A program made the translations under genes and the position numbers. Positions 28,393-37,403 of a DNA stretch of 64,000 nucleotides are shown piece by piece. Position 1 is the first letter of the stretch. Each line of letters opens with the position of its first letter. The DNA is from Rhizobium sp. ZPR4 (lineage in GTDB: Bacteria; Pseudomonadota; Alphaproteobacteria; Rhizobiales; Rhizobiaceae), in the NCBI RefSeq assembly GCF_040215725.1, contig NZ_CP157967.1, positions 3,504,501 through 3,568,500 of the forward strand, given 5' to 3'. The notes under the pieces were generated by a model. The model worked only from the letters and a program-made list of their open reading frames with translations, had not been told where the DNA came from and ran no database searches.

Positions 28393-28830
28393 ATGGCTCG
28401 CGTCGACCAGAGCGAAGATTGGCGGGACCGCCACTCGCCCTCCATCAGCACATTCGAATCTCTGGCAATGGAGGCTTACAGCCACCTGCCGGACGAATTC
28501 CGCTCGCTCACCGGCAATCTCGTCATTCTCATCGAGGATTTCCCGGATGACGAGGTGTTCGAGGATATGGCGCTGGAAACCCCTTTCGACCTGCTCGGCC
28601 TCTTCGAAGGCCGCGGCATCTCGGAGCGCTTCACCGCCCAGACCGGCGACATGCCCAACAAGATCCGCCTCTACCGCCGGCCGATCATCGACTATTGGGC
28701 TGAAAACGAGGAAACCCTCGGCGACATCATCACCCATGTCCTGATCCACGAGATCGGCCACCATTTCGGCCTGAGCGACGAGGACATGGAGCGCATCGAG
28801 GAAAGCGCCGAAGAAGCGACGGATCGATGA
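28393..28830 (+). CDS. metallopeptidase-family (zincin) protein
   Basis: A 145-residue member of the small zincin family (Pfam Zincin_1 type). Residues 113-124 carry the zinc motif HVLIHEIGHHFGL, with two histidines and the glutamate as in HExxH peptidases. The N-terminal FESLAMEAYSHLPDEFRSL and the acidic IEDFPDDEVFE segment are typical of the family. Peptidase activity has not been shown for close relatives. AAGGAAGG precedes ATG 28393. It stands alone and no partner is evident. Confidence 0.88.
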   Translation: MARVDQSEDWRDRHSPSISTFESLAMEAYSHLPDEFRSLTGNLVILIEDFPDDEVFEDMALETPFDLLGLFEGRGISERFTAQTGDMPNKIRLYRRPIIDYWAENEETLGDIITHVLIHEIGHHFGLSDEDMERIEESAEEATDR

Positions 28831-28878
28831 TATCGACCCCGACCGCAGGCGGCCAGGGTGAAGAACTTCAATCGACGC

Positions 28879-29085
28879 TTACTGCTCGGAAAGCTTCATA
28901 TCCGGATCGTAATCCTTGCCGGCCACTTCCTTGACGACGGCCTGGCCGCATTCCATCCGGCCGCTTGCGGAATTGAAGCCATAGGTCGGCGAGCCGTATA
29001 GCTCCCAGCCCTTGTTCAGCGCTGCACTCACCTTGTGGCAGAAGGAAGCGTCATCAGGACCGGTGAGGAAGCGATAGAGTTTCAT
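28879..29085 (-). CDS. DUF1737 domain protein
   Basis: This 68-residue protein matches DUF1737: MKLYRFLTGPDDASFCHKVS, then ALNKGWELYGSPTYGF, the conserved segment, and a C-terminal VVKEV. The family is small, cytosolic and uncharacterised. ATG 29085 is preferred to TTG 29088. It follows the CoA-ester lyase gene by 37 bases in the same direction, so co-transcription is likely but a joint role is not evident. Confidence 0.85.
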   Translation of the reverse strand: MKLYRFLTGPDDASFCHKVSAALNKGWELYGSPTYGFNSASGRMECGQAVVKEVAGKDYDPDMKLSEQ

Positions 29086-29122
29086 CAAGGCATCTTTCGT
29101 GTTTGGCCGGGCAATTCGACAG

Positions 29123-30067
29123 TCAGGCTCCGGTGCGGGGCGCTGCGGCAGCGCCAGAAGAGCGCTGCTCGATCAGGCGAGCTTTATGAATGAGTCTTTC
29201 CGCCTGGACAAGGTGCAGCCGCTCCACCATCCGCCCGCCGATGTTCACGACATTGAGAGCTTCAGCGCCCGGCTCGGCGAAGGCTGATATGATGGCCTCG
29301 GCCTCGGCGATGGCAGCCTCAGCCGGGCCGAAATGCCGGTTGGCGGCCTCGATCTGGCTCGGATGGATCAGCATCTTGCCGGTAAAGCCCATGGCGACAC
29401 CCTGGCCGCATTCCGCCTCGAATTCTTCGGCATCCTTGAAATCGTTGAACACGCTGTCGATGGCCTCGAGCCCATAAGCGCTGACGGCCAATATCACCTG
29501 CATCAGCCAGGGCACGAGATAGGGGCGGCCAGGCTGCCGCAGGACACCCGTTTCCTTTCTGAGGTCGTTGAGGCCGACCACGAAACAATCGAGCCGGCTG
29601 CCGGCCGTACGACCGGCCTCGGCGATCGCGGCCGCGTTCAGAATGCCACGCGGCGTCTCGATCATCGCCCAGATGCGCAACTCTTCCGGCACATCGGCTT
29701 CCGTGAGCCAGTCGCCGACCATCATGACATCCTGCGGCTCGTCCACCTTCGGCAGCAGCACCGCATCCGGCTCCAGCTCCGCAACCAGCGCCAGGTCGTC
29801 GGCGCCGAAATTGGAGGAAAGCGCATTGATGCGGATGATCCGCTCCTTGCCCGGCAGCGGCGCGACAGCAAAGAAGGCTCGCAGATTCTCCCGCGCCTCG
29901 GCCTTTTTCTCCGGCGCCACCGAATCCTCGAGATCGAAGATGACGGCATCGCAATCTAGGCTCGAAAGCTTGTCCAGCGCACGACGGTTGATGGCGGGAA
30001 CGCTCAAGACCGAGCGGCGCACCCGGGCGGGGCGGGAAGGGGGATTCTGGCTCTCAGATTGGCTCAT
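29123..30067 (-). CDS. HpcH/HpaI aldolase/citrate lyase family CoA-ester lyase
   Basis: A 314-residue TIM-barrel lyase of the CitE/malyl-CoA lyase group, which cleaves or forms (3S)-malyl-CoA-like esters. Motifs are RRSVLSVPAINRRALDK, the metal-binding aspartate in AVIFDLEDSVAPEKK, IETPRGILN with the catalytic glutamate, and GFTGKMLIHPSQIEAAN near the C-terminus. A precise substrate cannot be told from sequence; free-standing CitE-like proteins often act on citramalyl-CoA or malyl-CoA. The neighbourhood has no glyoxylate or ethylmalonyl-CoA genes to help. Confidence 0.88.
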   Translation of the reverse strand: MSQSESQNPPSRPARVRRSVLSVPAINRRALDKLSSLDCDAVIFDLEDSVAPEKKAEARENLRAFFAVAPLPGKERIIRINALSSNFGADDLALVAELEPDAVLLPKVDEPQDVMMVGDWLTEADVPEELRIWAMIETPRGILNAAAIAEAGRTAGSRLDCFVVGLNDLRKETGVLRQPGRPYLVPWLMQVILAVSAYGLEAIDSVFNDFKDAEEFEAECGQGVAMGFTGKMLIHPSQIEAANRHFGPAEAAIAEAEAIISAFAEPGAEALNVVNIGGRMVERLHLVQAERLIHKARLIEQRSSGAAAAPRTGA

Positions 30068-30178
30068 TGTGCCGTTTTGCCGCGCTTTTACGCGCCAGGC
30101 AAGTCAACAAAAAGCCATGCTCCTCTTGCAGATGACAGGGAAGAGGGCCACATTGCTTGCTGTAGAGAGGTCTCGACC

Positions 30179-30415
30179 ATGCAGAATATCCGTTCCCTGT
30201 TCATCGCGCTTGCCGGTATCACCGTGTTTGCAGCCATGGCGTTGTTTACCGTTTCGGTCACGCTTGCCGTCGGCGCTATTCTCACCGTGCTGATGGCAGC
30301 CCGCGCGATTTCGCTGCGCATGAAGCCGGCACCGGTGCGCGCCAAGGCGAAGACGAACGGCCAGCGCGAAATGCGCATCTGGAACGACGGTCGCGGCACC
30401 ATCATCGATCTCTGA
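30179..30415 (+). CDS. small membrane protein
   Basis: A 78-residue protein with two adjacent hydrophobic stretches (SLFIALAGITVFAAMALFTV and VTLAVGAILTVLMAARAISL), predicted to span the inner membrane, followed by a basic cytosolic tail with a conserved-looking end (MRIWNDGRGTIIDL). Similar short proteins are widespread and unannotated in rhizobia. GAGAGG lies about eight bases before ATG 30179. It is divergent from the CoA-ester lyase. Function unknown. Confidence 0.65.
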   Translation: MQNIRSLFIALAGITVFAAMALFTVSVTLAVGAILTVLMAARAISLRMKPAPVRAKAKTNGQREMRIWNDGRGTIIDL

Positions 30416-30517
30416 GATTGAAAGCAGGGCAGGGCGGCCCATTGCCGGCCGCTGGCACCCGTTTGCCCGGTTCAAGCCACGTGCTGAAGGGCAAGGGCGA
30501 CCAAAGCGCCGCCTTTT

Positions 30518-30562
30518 AGAGCATTTCCAAGATTCTCCTTCATTTCGGGCCGGATTTGCTCT
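30518..30562. repeat. imperfect palindrome ahead of leuD
   Basis: AGAGCATTTCC (30518-30528) and GGATTTGCTCT (30552-30562) are inverted with one mismatch. The element resembles the GCAATTCC family outer arms but lacks its core. It is 46 bases before leuD. Confidence 0.5.
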
Positions 30563-30608
30563 ATTGGCAGGATAATTCGTGCTTAGACGAAAATGAAGGC
30601 AGGACCCC

Positions 30609-31217
30609 ATGGACAAGTTCGTGAAGTTGACCGGTGTCGCAGCACCCCTCCCGGTCGTCAATGTCGATACCGACATGATCATCCCGAAGGATTATCTGAA
30701 GACCATCAAGCGCACGGGTCTCGGCAAGGGGCTCTTCGCTGAAGCCCGCTACAATGAAGACGGCACGCCGAACGAAGATTTCGTGCTGAACAAGCCGGCC
30801 TACCAGAACGCCAAGATCCTCGTCGCCGGCGACAATTTCGGCTGCGGCTCCTCGCGCGAACACGCTCCCTGGGCGCTGCTCGATTTCGGCATCCGCTGCG
30901 TCATCTCGACCAGCTTCGCCGATATCTTCTACAACAACTGCTTCAAGAACGGCATCCTGCCGATCAAGGTCAGCCAGGAAGATCTGGACAAGCTGATGGA
31001 CGACGCTTCGCGCGGCTCCAACGCCATCCTGACGGTCGATCTGGAAAACCTCGAAATCACCGGCCCGGACGGCGGCTCGCTGAAGTTCGAACTCGACGAA
31101 TTCAAGCGTCACTGCCTGCTGAACGGCCTCGACGATATCGGCCTGACGCTGGAAAAATCCTCCGCGATCGACACTTTCGAAAAGACGAACGCCGCATCGC
31201 GCCCCTGGGCCGCCTGA
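30609..31217 (+). CDS. leuD: 3-isopropylmalate dehydratase, small subunit
   Basis: LeuD pairs with LeuC (not in this window) to isomerise 2- to 3-isopropylmalate in leucine synthesis. The 202-residue protein has the swivel-domain motifs [37 protein letters not shown] and [17 protein letters not shown]. The GSSRE loop contributes substrate-binding residues. The start [14 protein letters not shown] at ATG 30609 is standard. leuB lies 1.6 kb downstream on the same strand, separated by a terminator and a sugar-phosphate isomerase gene. Confidence 0.96.
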   Translation: MDKFVKLTGVAAPLPVVNVDTDMIIPKDYLKTIKRTGLGKGLFAEARYNEDGTPNEDFVLNKPAYQNAKILVAGDNFGCGSSREHAPWALLDFGIRCVISTSFADIFYNNCFKNGILPIKVSQEDLDKLMDDASRGSNAILTVDLENLEITGPDGGSLKFELDEFKRHCLLNGLDDIGLTLEKSSAIDTFEKTNAASRPWAA

Positions 31218-31245
31218 TCGGCTTATCCTTATCTCTAGCGTTTAG

Positions 31246-31273
31246 AAGCCGGGCCTTACAGCCCGGCTTTTTT
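31246..31273 (+). terminator. Rho-independent terminator of leuD
   Basis: AAGCCGGGC and GCCCGGCTT form a nine-base-pair stem around CTTACA, followed by a T-run. Confidence 0.85.
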
Positions 31274-31292
31274 CATGCGGACACAAAGGTCC

Positions 31293-31534
31293 CCCTCTCC
31301 CCGCATGCGGGGAGAGGGCTGGGGTGAGGGGCTACAGGCCATCGACTGGTTGGAAGCCTATGATTTGTTTCCCCAGGAAGAGCCGTAGGTCGACCTCTCC
31401 TTCGCCTCTGCGGGCTACTCACCCATCACAAGTAGCGACAGGTTTCCAAAACGCACAGCATCGCTGTAACGGCAGCAAGATCGCGAGTTTCTGCCTTCGC
31501 AAGCGGCCCCTCTCCCCGCATGCAGGGAGAGGGG
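31293..31534. repeat. two CCCTCTCCCCGCATGC palindromes flanking about 190 bases
   Basis: CCCTCTCCCCGCATGCGGGG and its complement form a 26-base perfect palindrome at 31293-31318. A near-identical one with one change lies at 31507-31534. Both could form very stable cruciforms. The sequence between them has no gene. They and their surroundings fill the 460-base gap after leuD. The layout resembles a small non-autonomous element, but I see no target duplication. Confidence 0.7.
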
Positions 31535-31678
31535 ACTATTCCGTTAAAACGGCTCAGGCACCATCTTTCCCGTCCGCTGTAATATGTTCGACAAGAAGGG
31601 GGGCCATACAGACCTGCCGAGAGCTTTCGGGCCTCTCTCCCACCCCCCTAATTCCTCTCCACACACTGGAGCTTCTCC

Positions 31679-32497
31679 ATGACCTCCCTTCCCATTGTTG
31701 GCGCCGCCATGACGCTTGACGACGTCGAAATCCATCGCAACTGGCTGCTGGAAAAGCCGCGCGATCTGGAGCTGCAGAGCTTCGTCGAAGCCGAAATCTT
31801 GAATGGCGACTGGGCTCCGCTTGCCGAGCGCGCCCGCAAGCTGCTCGACGGCCATCAGGGCCGCCTCGGCATCCACGGCCCGTTCTGGGGCTTCGTCATC
31901 GCCTCGCAGGACCCGGATGTCCGCGCCGTCGTCACCAAGCGCCTGCTGCAGGCGCTCGACGTCTGCGCCAATATCGGCGCCACGCAGATGGTCATCCATA
32001 GCCCCTATACGTCGTGGTCCTACAACAACCTCGACAACAACAAGGGCGAGCGCGAGAAGATCATCGAATACACGCACCTGACCCTCAAGGATGCGGTAAA
32101 GCGCGCCGAAGACATCGGGCTCACCATGGTCATCGAAAATATCGAGGACAAAGACCCGCATATCCGCGTCGGCCTCGCCGACAGCTTCAATTCATCCGCC
32201 GTCGCCGTTTCGATCGACACCGGCCACGCCCATTACGCCCATGGCTATACGGGCGCTCCACCGGTCGACTACTACGTCCACGCCGCCGGCAACCGCCTGC
32301 AGCACGTCCACCTGCAGGATGCCGACGGCTATGCCGACCGTCACTGGAGCCTCGGCGAAGGCAATATCCACTGGCGCGCCGTCTTTGCCGCCCTTGCCAA
32401 GCTTAACAGCAATCCGCGCCTGATCATCGAGATCAAGGACAAGTCGAAGATCCCGGCATCAGCGGCCTATCTCGCTTCGCTCGGCCTCGCCGAGTAG
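31679..32497 (+). CDS. sugar phosphate isomerase/epimerase (AP endonuclease 2 fold)
   Basis: A 272-residue xylose-isomerase-like TIM barrel. Metal and substrate positions are visible in IHGPFWGF, MVIHSPYTSW, MVIENIEDKD, SIDTGHAHY, LQHVHLQDADG and IIEIKDKSK, the order found in IolE/IolI-type epimerases. The sugar is not identifiable. CTGGAG lies six bases before ATG 31679. It is placed between leuD and leuB. Position alone does not connect it with leucine synthesis. Confidence 0.85.
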   Translation: MTSLPIVGAAMTLDDVEIHRNWLLEKPRDLELQSFVEAEILNGDWAPLAERARKLLDGHQGRLGIHGPFWGFVIASQDPDVRAVVTKRLLQALDVCANIGATQMVIHSPYTSWSYNNLDNNKGEREKIIEYTHLTLKDAVKRAEDIGLTMVIENIEDKDPHIRVGLADSFNSSAVAVSIDTGHAHYAHGYTGAPPVDYYVHAAGNRLQHVHLQDADGYADRHWSLGEGNIHWRAVFAALAKLNSNPRLIIEIKDKSKIPASAAYLASLGLAE

Positions 32498-32518
32498 GCA
32501 GATCAATTACCCGCCCTC

Positions 32519-32703
32519 GTGGTTCGAGACGGTCCTTCGGGCCTTCTCACCATGAGGGCTAATCTCCTCATCAGACTATCAACCCGCTCCGCCCTCATCC
32601 TGAGCCTGTCGAAGGATCAGGCGGCCCCTCCGGTTAAGTGCAAAAGCACCAGCCCTCACCCTGAGGAGGCCTGCAAGGCCGTCTCGAAGGGCGAGGGCTG
32701 GTG
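32519..32703. repeat. cluster of REP-like palindromes between the isomerase and leuB
   Basis: Three units lie in the 316-base gap: GTGGTTCGAGAC...CTCACCATGAGGG (32519-32558), CCTCATCCTGAGCCTGTCGAAGGATCAG (32593-32620), and CACCAGCCCTC...GAGGGCTGGTG (32647-32703, perfect 11-bp arms). The same family occurs reversed at 58298-58356. No gene is seen in this gap. Confidence 0.75.
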
Positions 32704-32813
32704 GGTAGCCGCAAAAGCCCGAAAACCGTACCGTTTCGGTCTCTTCCTCGCTTGAAAAGCCGCATTTGCAGGTCTAAAAACCCCGCAACTTTTTCTTTCG
32801 CGGAGGCTTTCCC

Positions 32814-33926
32814 ATGACAGTTCGCAATCTCTTCCTCCTGCCGGGTGACGGCATCGGTCCCGAGGCTATGGGCGAAGTTCGCAAGATCATCGCTTACATG
32901 AACGAGGCCAAGAATGCCGGCTTCGTCACCGATGAGGGCCTTGTCGGCGGCAGCGCCTATGACGCCCATGGCGCGGCGATCTCCGATGCAGATATGGCAA
33001 AGGCGATGGCGGCTGACGCCGTGCTCTTCGGCGCCGTCGGCGGTCCGAAGTGGGATGCTGTCCCTTATGAAGTGCGCCCGGAAGCCGGCCTGCTGCGCCT
33101 GCGCAAGGATCTGCAGCTGTTTGCCAACCTGCGCCCGGCCATCTGCTATCCGGCGCTGGCATCGGCTTCCTCGCTGAAGCCGGAGCTGGTCGACGGCCTC
33201 GATATCCTCATCATCCGCGAACTGACAGGCGGCGTCTATTTCGGCGAGCCGAAGGAAATCATCGACCTCGGCAACGGCCAGAAGCGCGGCATCGACACTC
33301 AGATCTACGACACCTACGAGATCGAGCGCATCGCCGGCGTCGCCTTCGAACTGGCGCGCACCCGCAACAACCGCGTCTGCTCGATGGAAAAGCGCAACGT
33401 CATGAAATCAGGCGTGCTCTGGAACCAGGTCGTCACCGCGACGCACAAGGAAAAATATTCCGACGTGCAGCTCGAACATATGCTGGCTGACGCCGGTGGC
33501 ATGCAGCTCGTTCGCCAGCCGAAGCAGTTCGACGTCATCGTGACGGACAACCTGTTCGGCGACATGCTGTCCGACGTTGCGGCCATGCTCACCGGCTCGC
33601 TCGGCATGCTGCCGTCCGCTTCACTCGGCGCACCTGATGCCAAGACCGGCAAGCGCAAGGCGCTCTACGAGCCCGTGCACGGCTCCGCACCCGACATCGC
33701 CGGCAAGGGTATCGCCAACCCGATCGCCATGATCGCTTCCTTCGCCATGTGCCTGCGCTACTCCTTCGGCCTGGTTGCCGAAGCCGACGCGCTGGAAAAG
33801 GCGATCGCCAACGTGCTCGACAGCGGCATCCGCACCGGCGACATCATGTCGGCAGGCAGCCGCCAGGTCGGCACCGCCGAAATGGGCGACGCCATCCTCG
33901 CCGAATTCAAGGCCCTGTCGGCATAA
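32814..33926 (+). CDS. leuB: 3-isopropylmalate dehydrogenase
   Basis: LeuB oxidises and decarboxylates 3-isopropylmalate in leucine synthesis, using NAD. The 370-residue protein shows [20 protein letters not shown], the loop with [20 protein letters not shown], the substrate arginine/tyrosine region [12 protein letters not shown], the metal aspartates in [17 protein letters not shown] and the NAD-binding [24 protein letters not shown] precedes ATG 32814. A parS-like palindrome and a terminator follow. Confidence 0.97.
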   Translation: MTVRNLFLLPGDGIGPEAMGEVRKIIAYMNEAKNAGFVTDEGLVGGSAYDAHGAAISDADMAKAMAADAVLFGAVGGPKWDAVPYEVRPEAGLLRLRKDLQLFANLRPAICYPALASASSLKPELVDGLDILIIRELTGGVYFGEPKEIIDLGNGQKRGIDTQIYDTYEIERIAGVAFELARTRNNRVCSMEKRNVMKSGVLWNQVVTATHKEKYSDVQLEHMLADAGGMQLVRQPKQFDVIVTDNLFGDMLSDVAAMLTGSLGMLPSASLGAPDAKTGKRKALYEPVHGSAPDIAGKGIANPIAMIASFAMCLRYSFGLVAEADALEKAIANVLDSGIRTGDIMSAGSRQVGTAEMGDAILAEFKALSA

Positions 33927-33949
33927 TCGCCGGCATAAGTCGCCTGATA

Positions 33950-33965
33950 TATTTCACGTGAAACA
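33950..33965. promoter_or_regulatory. parS-like ParB-binding site
   Basis: TATTTCACGTGAAACA differs at one base from the parS consensus TGTTTCACGTGAAACA. It lies just after leuB and about 30 kb from parB. Spo0J/ParB proteins load at such sites near the origin. Confidence 0.7.
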
Positions 33966-33967
33966 CG

Positions 33968-33999
33968 AAGGCCCCGTTCTTCGCCGGAACGGGGCTTTT
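33968..33999 (+). terminator. Rho-independent terminator of leuB
   Basis: GCCCCGTTC and GAACGGGGC pair around a short loop, with flanking AAG/CTT extending the stem and TTTT following. It directly follows the parS-like site. Confidence 0.8.
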
Positions 34000-34131
34000 C
34001 ATTGCAAGCAGGATAGTCTCGTCTGAGCCCACGATCGCCGGTTCGGCTCGTGTCGTTAATTTTTAGAAAATTAGAAAAACTGTAACAACAGCCTGTTATT
34101 TGTCGAGGTGATTGGAAATCGACAATAGGCA

Positions 34132-34902
34132 ATGATTATGCAGGCGATCTTGACGTCTCTCGACAGGCGTTGGCGGCGAAGCGATGCGGCATTTGCACCA
34201 TCTCACTGGAAAATTTGCCTTTTTCTGACCGCCAATGTTGTCCTTCTTTCGGCTCTCCTGTTCGATTGGCCCGTCGGCGCAACCCTGAAAAGCCTGTCGC
34301 CATCCATTCGCTTCGTCGGAGGAATGCTGACCAATTTCGGCGAATCCGGCTGGCTTCTCCTCGTCAGCGCCTTCCTGCTCGTCGAGGGCTGGGCCGGCAG
34401 CAGGCTGCTGCATTCGCAACGCTGTCGCTGCCAGGCGCTGCGCATCTGCCAGATCGGCGGCTATCTGCTGACGACCATTGCGCTTTCCGGCCTCCTTGCC
34501 AATTTGCTGAAGCGCGCCATCGGCCGCGCGCGTCCGACGCATTTTGCCGATTGGGGTCCCTTTGGCTTCTCGCCCTTCAACGGCCGCGCCAGCTTCGAAA
34601 GCTTCCCGTCGGGCCATGCGACCACCATCGGCGCCCTGTTCGTGGCGCTTGCCTTCCTGTTCCCGCGCTATCGCTACATCTTCGCGGTCTGCGCCCTGTG
34701 GCTGGCGATCACCCGCGTCATGGTCGGCGCCCACTATCCGAGCGACGTGATAGCCGGCCTGGCGCTCGGCGGCTGGTTCTCCTTCATGGTGGCGATCGTC
34801 TATGCGCGCTACGGCCTGCTCTTCCGTATCAACGCCGCCGGCTGGCCGACGCCGCGACTGCCGCTTTTCAAAAGCGGCAAGCCTCGACAGGCCGATTCCT
34901 GA
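34132..34902 (+). CDS. PAP2-family membrane phosphatase
   Basis: A 256-residue inner-membrane phosphatase with about six helices. The three PAP2 motifs are present: KRAIGRARP (motif 1), PSGHATT (motif 2, catalytic histidine) and RVMVGAHYPSDV (motif 3). Such enzymes remove phosphate from undecaprenyl-pyrophosphate, phosphatidylglycerophosphate or lipid A; which one cannot be decided here. The loop with CRCQALR between helices is unusual. The start is ATG 34132; ATG 34138 is also in frame. Transcription probably starts in the A+T-rich sequence at 34040-34110. Confidence 0.9.
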   Translation: MIMQAILTSLDRRWRRSDAAFAPSHWKICLFLTANVVLLSALLFDWPVGATLKSLSPSIRFVGGMLTNFGESGWLLLVSAFLLVEGWAGSRLLHSQRCRCQALRICQIGGYLLTTIALSGLLANLLKRAIGRARPTHFADWGPFGFSPFNGRASFESFPSGHATTIGALFVALAFLFPRYRYIFAVCALWLAITRVMVGAHYPSDVIAGLALGGWFSFMVAIVYARYGLLFRINAAGWPTPRLPLFKSGKPRQADS

Positions 34903-34979
34903 GCTTGTCACGCCTGCATCGCAAAGGTTGCCAAGGCCCTCGCGCATTCATATATCTGGCAAGGTAGGGGTGGCTGAAG

Positions 34980-35309
34980 GTGGTCAACCCGATTTCGTTT
35001 CCGTTTGCGATGAATACCATGGATGCCGGACCGATACGTTTAAACGAAAGGCAGATGGGATTGATTTCCCGAGCACTTGCCGAGCCGCGACGCGTGCAGA
35101 TCCTGAAGGAGATCGGCACACGGACTGAGCCCACGCCCTGCAGCATCCTGAACGAATGCCACACCGTCAGTGCCGCGACGATGTCGCATCACATCAAGGA
35201 ACTTGAAAATGCCGGTCTCATCGAGATCCAGCGCGAAGGCAAGTTCGCGAACCTCGTGCTGCGCCGTGACACGCTGAACGCCTATATGGCAGAGCTTTCC
35301 AAGATCTGA
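34980..35309 (+). CDS. ArsR-family winged-helix transcriptional regulator
   Basis: A 109-residue ArsR-type regulator. The winged helix begins [16 protein letters not shown]; the recognition helix is [20 protein letters not shown] and the wing [11 protein letters not shown]. No cysteine pair typical of metal sensors is placed in the DNA-binding helix, although C and H residues occur near it ([10 protein letters not shown]). GTG 34980 has AGGGG upstream; ATG 35010 is an alternative. The neighbouring SDR gene, with an inverted repeat in its promoter, is a likely target. Confidence 0.85.
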   Translation: MVNPISFPFAMNTMDAGPIRLNERQMGLISRALAEPRRVQILKEIGTRTEPTPCSILNECHTVSAATMSHHIKELENAGLIEIQREGKFANLVLRRDTLNAYMAELSKI

Positions 35310-35357
35310 CACTTCCATCCATGCCATCAGCATTTCTTGCTGTGGCTCTTGTATCAA

Positions 35358-35373
35358 TTAGATGATTATCTAA
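35358..35373. promoter_or_regulatory. inverted repeat TTAGAT-N4-ATCTAA before the SDR gene
   Basis: A perfect inverted repeat in the 159-base gap between the ArsR-type regulator and the SDR gene. ArsR proteins bind such short A+T-rich palindromes, so it is a candidate operator. Confidence 0.55.
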
Positions 35374-35468
35374 ATATCAAAGTGACGATGCGAAACGGTT
35401 TTCGGGTCGCATGCGCCAAATGATTTGATGATTGTAAAACTGTCTAATAATCTCCGAAGGAAGCTGAC

Positions 35469-36218
35469 ATGAGCAAATTGACAGGCAAGGTCGCAATCGT
35501 GACCGGAGCATCCAAGGGCATCGGCGCCGGTATCGCCAAGGCGATGGGCGAGGCGGGTGCAGCCGTTGTCGTCAACTACGCCTCGAGCCGCGAAGGTGCC
35601 GACAAGGTAGTGGCCGAGATCACCGCCAAGGGCGGCAAGGCGCTCGCTGTGCACGGCGACGTTTCCAAATCCGAAGACGTCAAACAGCTGTTTGCCGAAA
35701 CCAAGCAGGCCTTCGGCCGCGTCGATATTCTCGTCAACAATGCCGGCGTCTATCAATTTGCGCCGATAGAGGAGTTCACCGAGGAAGAATTCCATCGTGA
35801 ATTCAATATCAACGTGCTCGGCACCCTGCTGACCAGCCGGGAAGCTGTCAAATATTTCGGCCCGGAAGGCGGCAATATCATCAACATCGGCTCCAACGCC
35901 GTCAGCATGAACCTGCCGACTGCGTCCGTTTACACCGCAACCAAGGCCGCCGTGGATTCCATCACCAAGATCCTCGCCAAGGAGCTCGGTTCACGCAATA
36001 TCCGTGTCAACAACCTGGCGCCTGGCGGCGTCGAAACCGAAGGCGTCGTTACCGCGGGCCTCATCGGCAGTGATTTCGAGAAGCATCTCGTCTCCCAGAC
36101 GCCTCTTGGCCGCCTCGGTCAGCCGACCGATATCGCCCCGGTCGCCGTCTTCCTTGCTTCGCAGGATGCCGCCTGGGTGACCGGCGAAACCATCTATGTC
36201 GGCGGTGGCTTGAAGTAA
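35469..36218 (+). CDS. SDR-family oxidoreductase
   Basis: A 249-residue classical short-chain dehydrogenase. It has the cofactor motif VTGASKGIGAGIAKAM, the structural NNAGVY, the serine near NIINIGSNAVS and the active YTATKAAVDSITK (YxxxK). The C-terminal end WVTGETIYVGGG is typical of 3-ketoacyl-ACP reductase-like members. Lack of an acid after the second beta strand (NYASSREGADKV) suggests NADPH. The substrate is unknown. CGAAGGAAG precedes the ATG. Confidence 0.9.
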   Translation: MSKLTGKVAIVTGASKGIGAGIAKAMGEAGAAVVVNYASSREGADKVVAEITAKGGKALAVHGDVSKSEDVKQLFAETKQAFGRVDILVNNAGVYQFAPIEEFTEEEFHREFNINVLGTLLTSREAVKYFGPEGGNIINIGSNAVSMNLPTASVYTATKAAVDSITKILAKELGSRNIRVNNLAPGGVETEGVVTAGLIGSDFEKHLVSQTPLGRLGQPTDIAPVAVFLASQDAAWVTGETIYVGGGLK

Positions 36219-36518
36219 CTCATCAACTGAAACATCGCCCTCCGACACGAGGGCGGTGTCCTTCCGCGCGGCATAACCGCGTGCCCTGCCAATACATTAG
36301 CAGGCGATTGCCAAACCACCTCATTTTCCTATTTAGTAAAGCTGTTCGGGTTTTCCGCATGTCAGCGCAGTCGACTGTGCCGCGAAGCGACCTTTCGACC
36401 GCGAAATTTCAAAACAGATCCAGTCTTCAATGCGATCCCACGCCGCAGCGAATGTCATCGAACTCCCTTAAGATCCGTCGGCGATGGCTGTCGTGAATAA
36501 CAAACGGAGGACGCCTTT

Positions 36519-37028
36519 ATGAATACCGCCAATACCAAATCGAAATTGGGCACTCGCACCAATCTCAGCGAAGACGCGACGCGCGATATTTCCGCAGCGC
36601 TGACCGCTCTGCTGGCGGATGTCTTTGCCCTCTATCTGAAAACCAAGAATTTTCACTGGCACATGAGCGGCCCGCATTTCCGTGATTATCACCTTCTTCT
36701 CGATGATCAGGGCGATCAGATTTTCGCCATGACCGATCCCATGGCCGAGCGTTGCCGGAAGATCGGCGGGACGACCCTCCACTCGATCGGCCAGATCGCC
36801 AAGCTGCAGCGCATCCCCGACAATGACGCCGAATATGTCGATCCACAGGACATGCTTGCCGAGCTGGCTGACGATAATCTCAAACTGTCAGCCGAAATCC
36901 GCGCCGTTCACGACGTCTGCGACGAATATGGTGATGTCGCCACAGCAAGCCTCCTCGAAAACTGGCTTGATGAGACCGAGCGCCGCACCTGGTTCCTGTT
37001 CGAGATCACGCGCAAGTCCAACCGCTGA
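36519..37028 (+). CDS. dps: Dps-family DNA-binding ferritin-like protein
   Basis: Dps forms a 12-mer that stores iron and shields DNA during oxidative or starvation stress. The 169-residue protein has the ferroxidase signature TKNFHWHMSGPHFRDYH with the iron histidines, then LLLDDQGDQIFAMTDPMAER, where the usual glutamate is an aspartate. The N-terminal tail has lysines and arginines that can contact DNA. GGAGGA is nine bases before ATG 36519. The 300-base gap upstream has a hairpin (CGCCCTC/GAGGGCG near 36236-36255) but no gene. The 375-base gap downstream shows nothing I can support. Confidence 0.93.
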   Translation: MNTANTKSKLGTRTNLSEDATRDISAALTALLADVFALYLKTKNFHWHMSGPHFRDYHLLLDDQGDQIFAMTDPMAERCRKIGGTTLHSIGQIAKLQRIPDNDAEYVDPQDMLAELADDNLKLSAEIRAVHDVCDEYGDVATASLLENWLDETERRTWFLFEITRKSNR

Positions 37029-37403
37029 CATCTGAGACCGCGACCTTCGAACACGATCAGTTGAAGGCGGTCTGCAATGATCCCGATTTCCTCGCTCCCG
37101 CAGCGATGCCAGCGAGGAAATCCTTGACTCCTGTGGAAAACATCTTAGAACCGGCGACGGAAAAGGAAGACTTCCATGGTTCGCTTCGAACAGATCGATA
37201 GCTGCAGTCACCTGGCTGAATATGCCGGGCAGGATGTCTGTTTTCCGGTTTCTTCCAAAACCAAGGCCAAAACGACGACGAAAACCGTCTGACGTCTCTG
37301 GCCTGCCGCTCTCTCCCCGGCTCGGCTGGGGACAGGAACCGGTCGTCATGACCACGGTTCCCCCCTTCGCCCAAGAGGAGAGAAGAGAAAGAGAGCTTGA
37401 GAA

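Noticed and set aside
30059..30178. N-terminal extension of the small membrane protein gene
   Set aside because: The extra residues lie antisense over the start of the CoA-ester lyase gene and its promoter; the ATG at 30179 has its own ribosome-binding site.
37029..37403. Possible gene in the dps-asd gap
   Set aside because: Short frames here lack ribosome-binding sites, conserved features and a normal codon pattern.
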